Assembly (NCBI RefSeq): GCF_000378445.1
Contig: NZ_KB899695.1
Coordinates: 62,001-126,000, forward strand
DNA: 64,000 bases
Source: Deinococcus aquatilis DSM 23025
GTDB taxonomy: Bacteria; Deinococcota; Deinococci; Deinococcales; Deinococcaceae
Direction of reading: 5' to 3'
Positions 62,890 to 64,000 of the stretch are shown here, piece by piece; the first letter of the stretch is position 1, and each line of letters opens with the position of its first letter. Both the position numbers and the translations under genes were made by a program. The notes under the pieces were generated by a model. The model was not told the origin of the DNA. It saw only the letters and a list, made by a program, of their open reading frames with translations, and searched no databases.

Positions 62890-64000
62890 ATGGGCGTGGA
62901 AAACAGCAGTGAAAGCCGTGTACAACGTCTGCTTGAGCAGGCGCAGGAACGAATTCTGGTCCTAGACGGCGCGTGGGGCACGATGCTTCAGCGGGCCAAC
63001 CTCACGGAGGCCGACTTCCGGCTGCCCGACGCCGACCCCCTGCGGATGTACCGGGGCAATTTCGACCTGCTGCAACTGACTCGGCCCGACATCATCCGGG
63101 AGGTGCACCGCGCTTATTTCGAGGCGGGGGCGGATATTGCCAGCACCAACACCTTCAATTCCACGACCATCAGTCAGGCCGATTACGGCACCGAGCGGCT
63201 GGCCCGCACCATGAACGAGGCAGGCGCACGGCTGGCCCGCGAGGTGGCCGACGAATTCGAGGCCCGTGATGGTCGCCCGCGCTGGGTGGCCGGAGCCGTG
63301 GGGCCGACCAACCGCACCGCGACCCTGTCGCCCGATGTGGAGCGCCCCGAATTCCGCAACGTGACCTTCGATGGGCTGGCCGAAGCCTACGGAGAGGCCA
63401 TCGAAGGGCTGATGGTGGGCGGGGCCGACCTGCTGCTGATCGAAACGGTGTTCGATACCCTGAACGCCAAAGCCGCTCTATTTGCCACCGAAACGGTATT
63501 TGAGCGAATGGGCCGCCGCCTGCCCGTGATGCTGTCGGGCACCATTACCGATGCCTCGGGCCGCACGCTAAGTGGGCAAACGCCCGAAGCTTTTGCGATC
63601 AGCACGGCGCACGCGGGCCTGTTCAGTTTGGGTCTGAACTGTGCGCTGGGAGCCGACCTGCTGCGCCCCCACCTGCGGGCCATTGCCGCCAGCACCGAAA
63701 CCCTGGTCAGCGTGCATCCCAACGCGGGATTGCCCAACGCTTTCGGCGAATACGAGGAAACGCCCGAACATACCGCCAGTGTGCTGGCCGAGTTTGCCCG
63801 TGACGGCCTCGTGAACATTGTGGGCGGTTGCTGCGGCACCACGCCCGAGCACATCCGCGCCATTGCCGACGCCGTGGCCGGAATCGTGCCCCGCACCGCG
63901 CCCAAGCTGCCGCCCTCGCTGCGTCTCAGCGGGCTGGAAGCCTTCACGGTGACACCCGAACTGAACTTTGTGAACGTGGGCGAGCGCACCAACGTGACCG
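62890..64000 (+). CDS. metH: Cobalamin-dependent methionine synthase, N-terminal part (cut by the window edge)
   Basis: MetH transfers a methyl group from methyltetrahydrofolate via cobalamin to homocysteine. The 370 visible residues are the homocysteine-binding barrel: [20 protein letters not shown] near the N-terminus, [21 protein letters not shown], the first zinc Cys in [10 protein letters not shown], and the final two in [15 protein letters not shown]. The last codons, [11 protein letters not shown], begin the methyltetrahydrofolate-binding domain. The cobalamin and reactivation domains lie beyond position 64000. Regulated by the SAM-I riboswitch upstream. Confidence 0.95.
   Translation, partial: MGVENSSESRVQRLLEQAQERILVLDGAWGTMLQRANLTEADFRLPDADPLRMYRGNFDLLQLTRPDIIREVHRAYFEAGADIASTNTFNSTTISQADYGTERLARTMNEAGARLAREVADEFEARDGRPRWVAGAVGPTNRTATLSPDVERPEFRNVTFDGLAEAYGEAIEGLMVGGADLLLIETVFDTLNAKAALFATETVFERMGRRLPVMLSGTITDASGRTLSGQTPEAFAISTAHAGLFSLGLNCALGADLLRPHLRAIAASTETLVSVHPNAGLPNAFGEYEETPEHTASVLAEFARDGLVNIVGGCCGTTPEHIRAIADAVAGIVPRTAPKLPPSLRLSGLEAFTVTPELNFVNVGERTNVT

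Overview
The window is a GC-rich bacterial chromosome segment from Deinococcus or a very close relative. The evidence is the gene content (a SmpB / degenerate amidase / GerMN block, a short mraZ-rsmH-ftsL-ftsI cluster, a lipid-A-disaccharide-synthase-related gene, system I cytochrome c maturation genes, an IMP dehydrogenase with CBS domains) and a strong promoter habit: at 15 or more genes a TANNNT -10 box lies 5-7 nt before the start codon, so the mRNA is leaderless or nearly so, as is known for Deinococcus. No phage, IS element or CRISPR array was seen; this is mostly core chromosome with short accessory-looking intergenic stretches.

Layout. 1-3.6 kb: end of a PEGA protein, a Nudix CoA pyrophosphatase and mazG, small secreted/membrane proteins, an SDR oxidoreductase. 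3.8-6.2 kb: smpB, a degenerate amidase_3 protein, a GerMN protein. 6.4-9.7 kb: smc. 10-12.7 kb: a secreted GH13 amylase-type enzyme and a 3D-domain cell-wall protein. 13.2-16.7 kb (minus): ftsI, ftsL, rsmH, mraZ, with a 10-bp-periodic MraZ-type operator over the mraZ promoter. 16.7-21.9 kb: a DUF423 protein, rnpB (RNase P RNA), an RluB-type pseudouridine synthase, truB, gatA. 22-25.7 kb: a LacI-type operator followed by a sugar ABC transporter. 25.8-33 kb: a possible lysozyme-like protein, trpC, hpt, an ArsB-type permease, a GNAT enzyme, and leuS behind a candidate leader-peptide attenuator. 33-41.4 kb: small proteins, an alpha/beta hydrolase, a possible frameshifted zinc-ribbon gene, an LpxB-related protein, an orphan response regulator, a peptide-binding lipoprotein, hslO. 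41.5-47.9 kb: an HtrA protease, a tRNA nucleotidyltransferase, an M50-like pseudoprotease beside an intact M50 protease, a hemolysin III protein, guaB, tRNA-Ala(CGC). 48-54.7 kb: a PQQ-type beta-propeller protein, a Thr-rich surface protein, a phosphoesterase, an MBL hydrolase, citrate synthase, a lipoprotein. 55-61.4 kb: ccmC-D-E-F-G-H, a CcmI-like TPR/cytochrome c fusion and a Rieske protein, forming one respiratory operon. 61.4-64 kb: a KTSC protein, a GNAT enzyme, a coiled-coil protein, and metH (cut by the window edge) behind a SAM-I riboswitch.

The most interesting signals are regulatory: the leuS attenuator with a leaderless leader peptide, the MraZ operator array, the SAM-I riboswitch plus 14-bp tandem repeat before metH, a dispersed intergenic heptamer repeat, a palindromic sugar operator shared with an unannotated 52-codon gene, and a CPKC gene that appears to need a +1 frameshift. 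All conclusions come from reading the sequence; no searches or folding programs were run.
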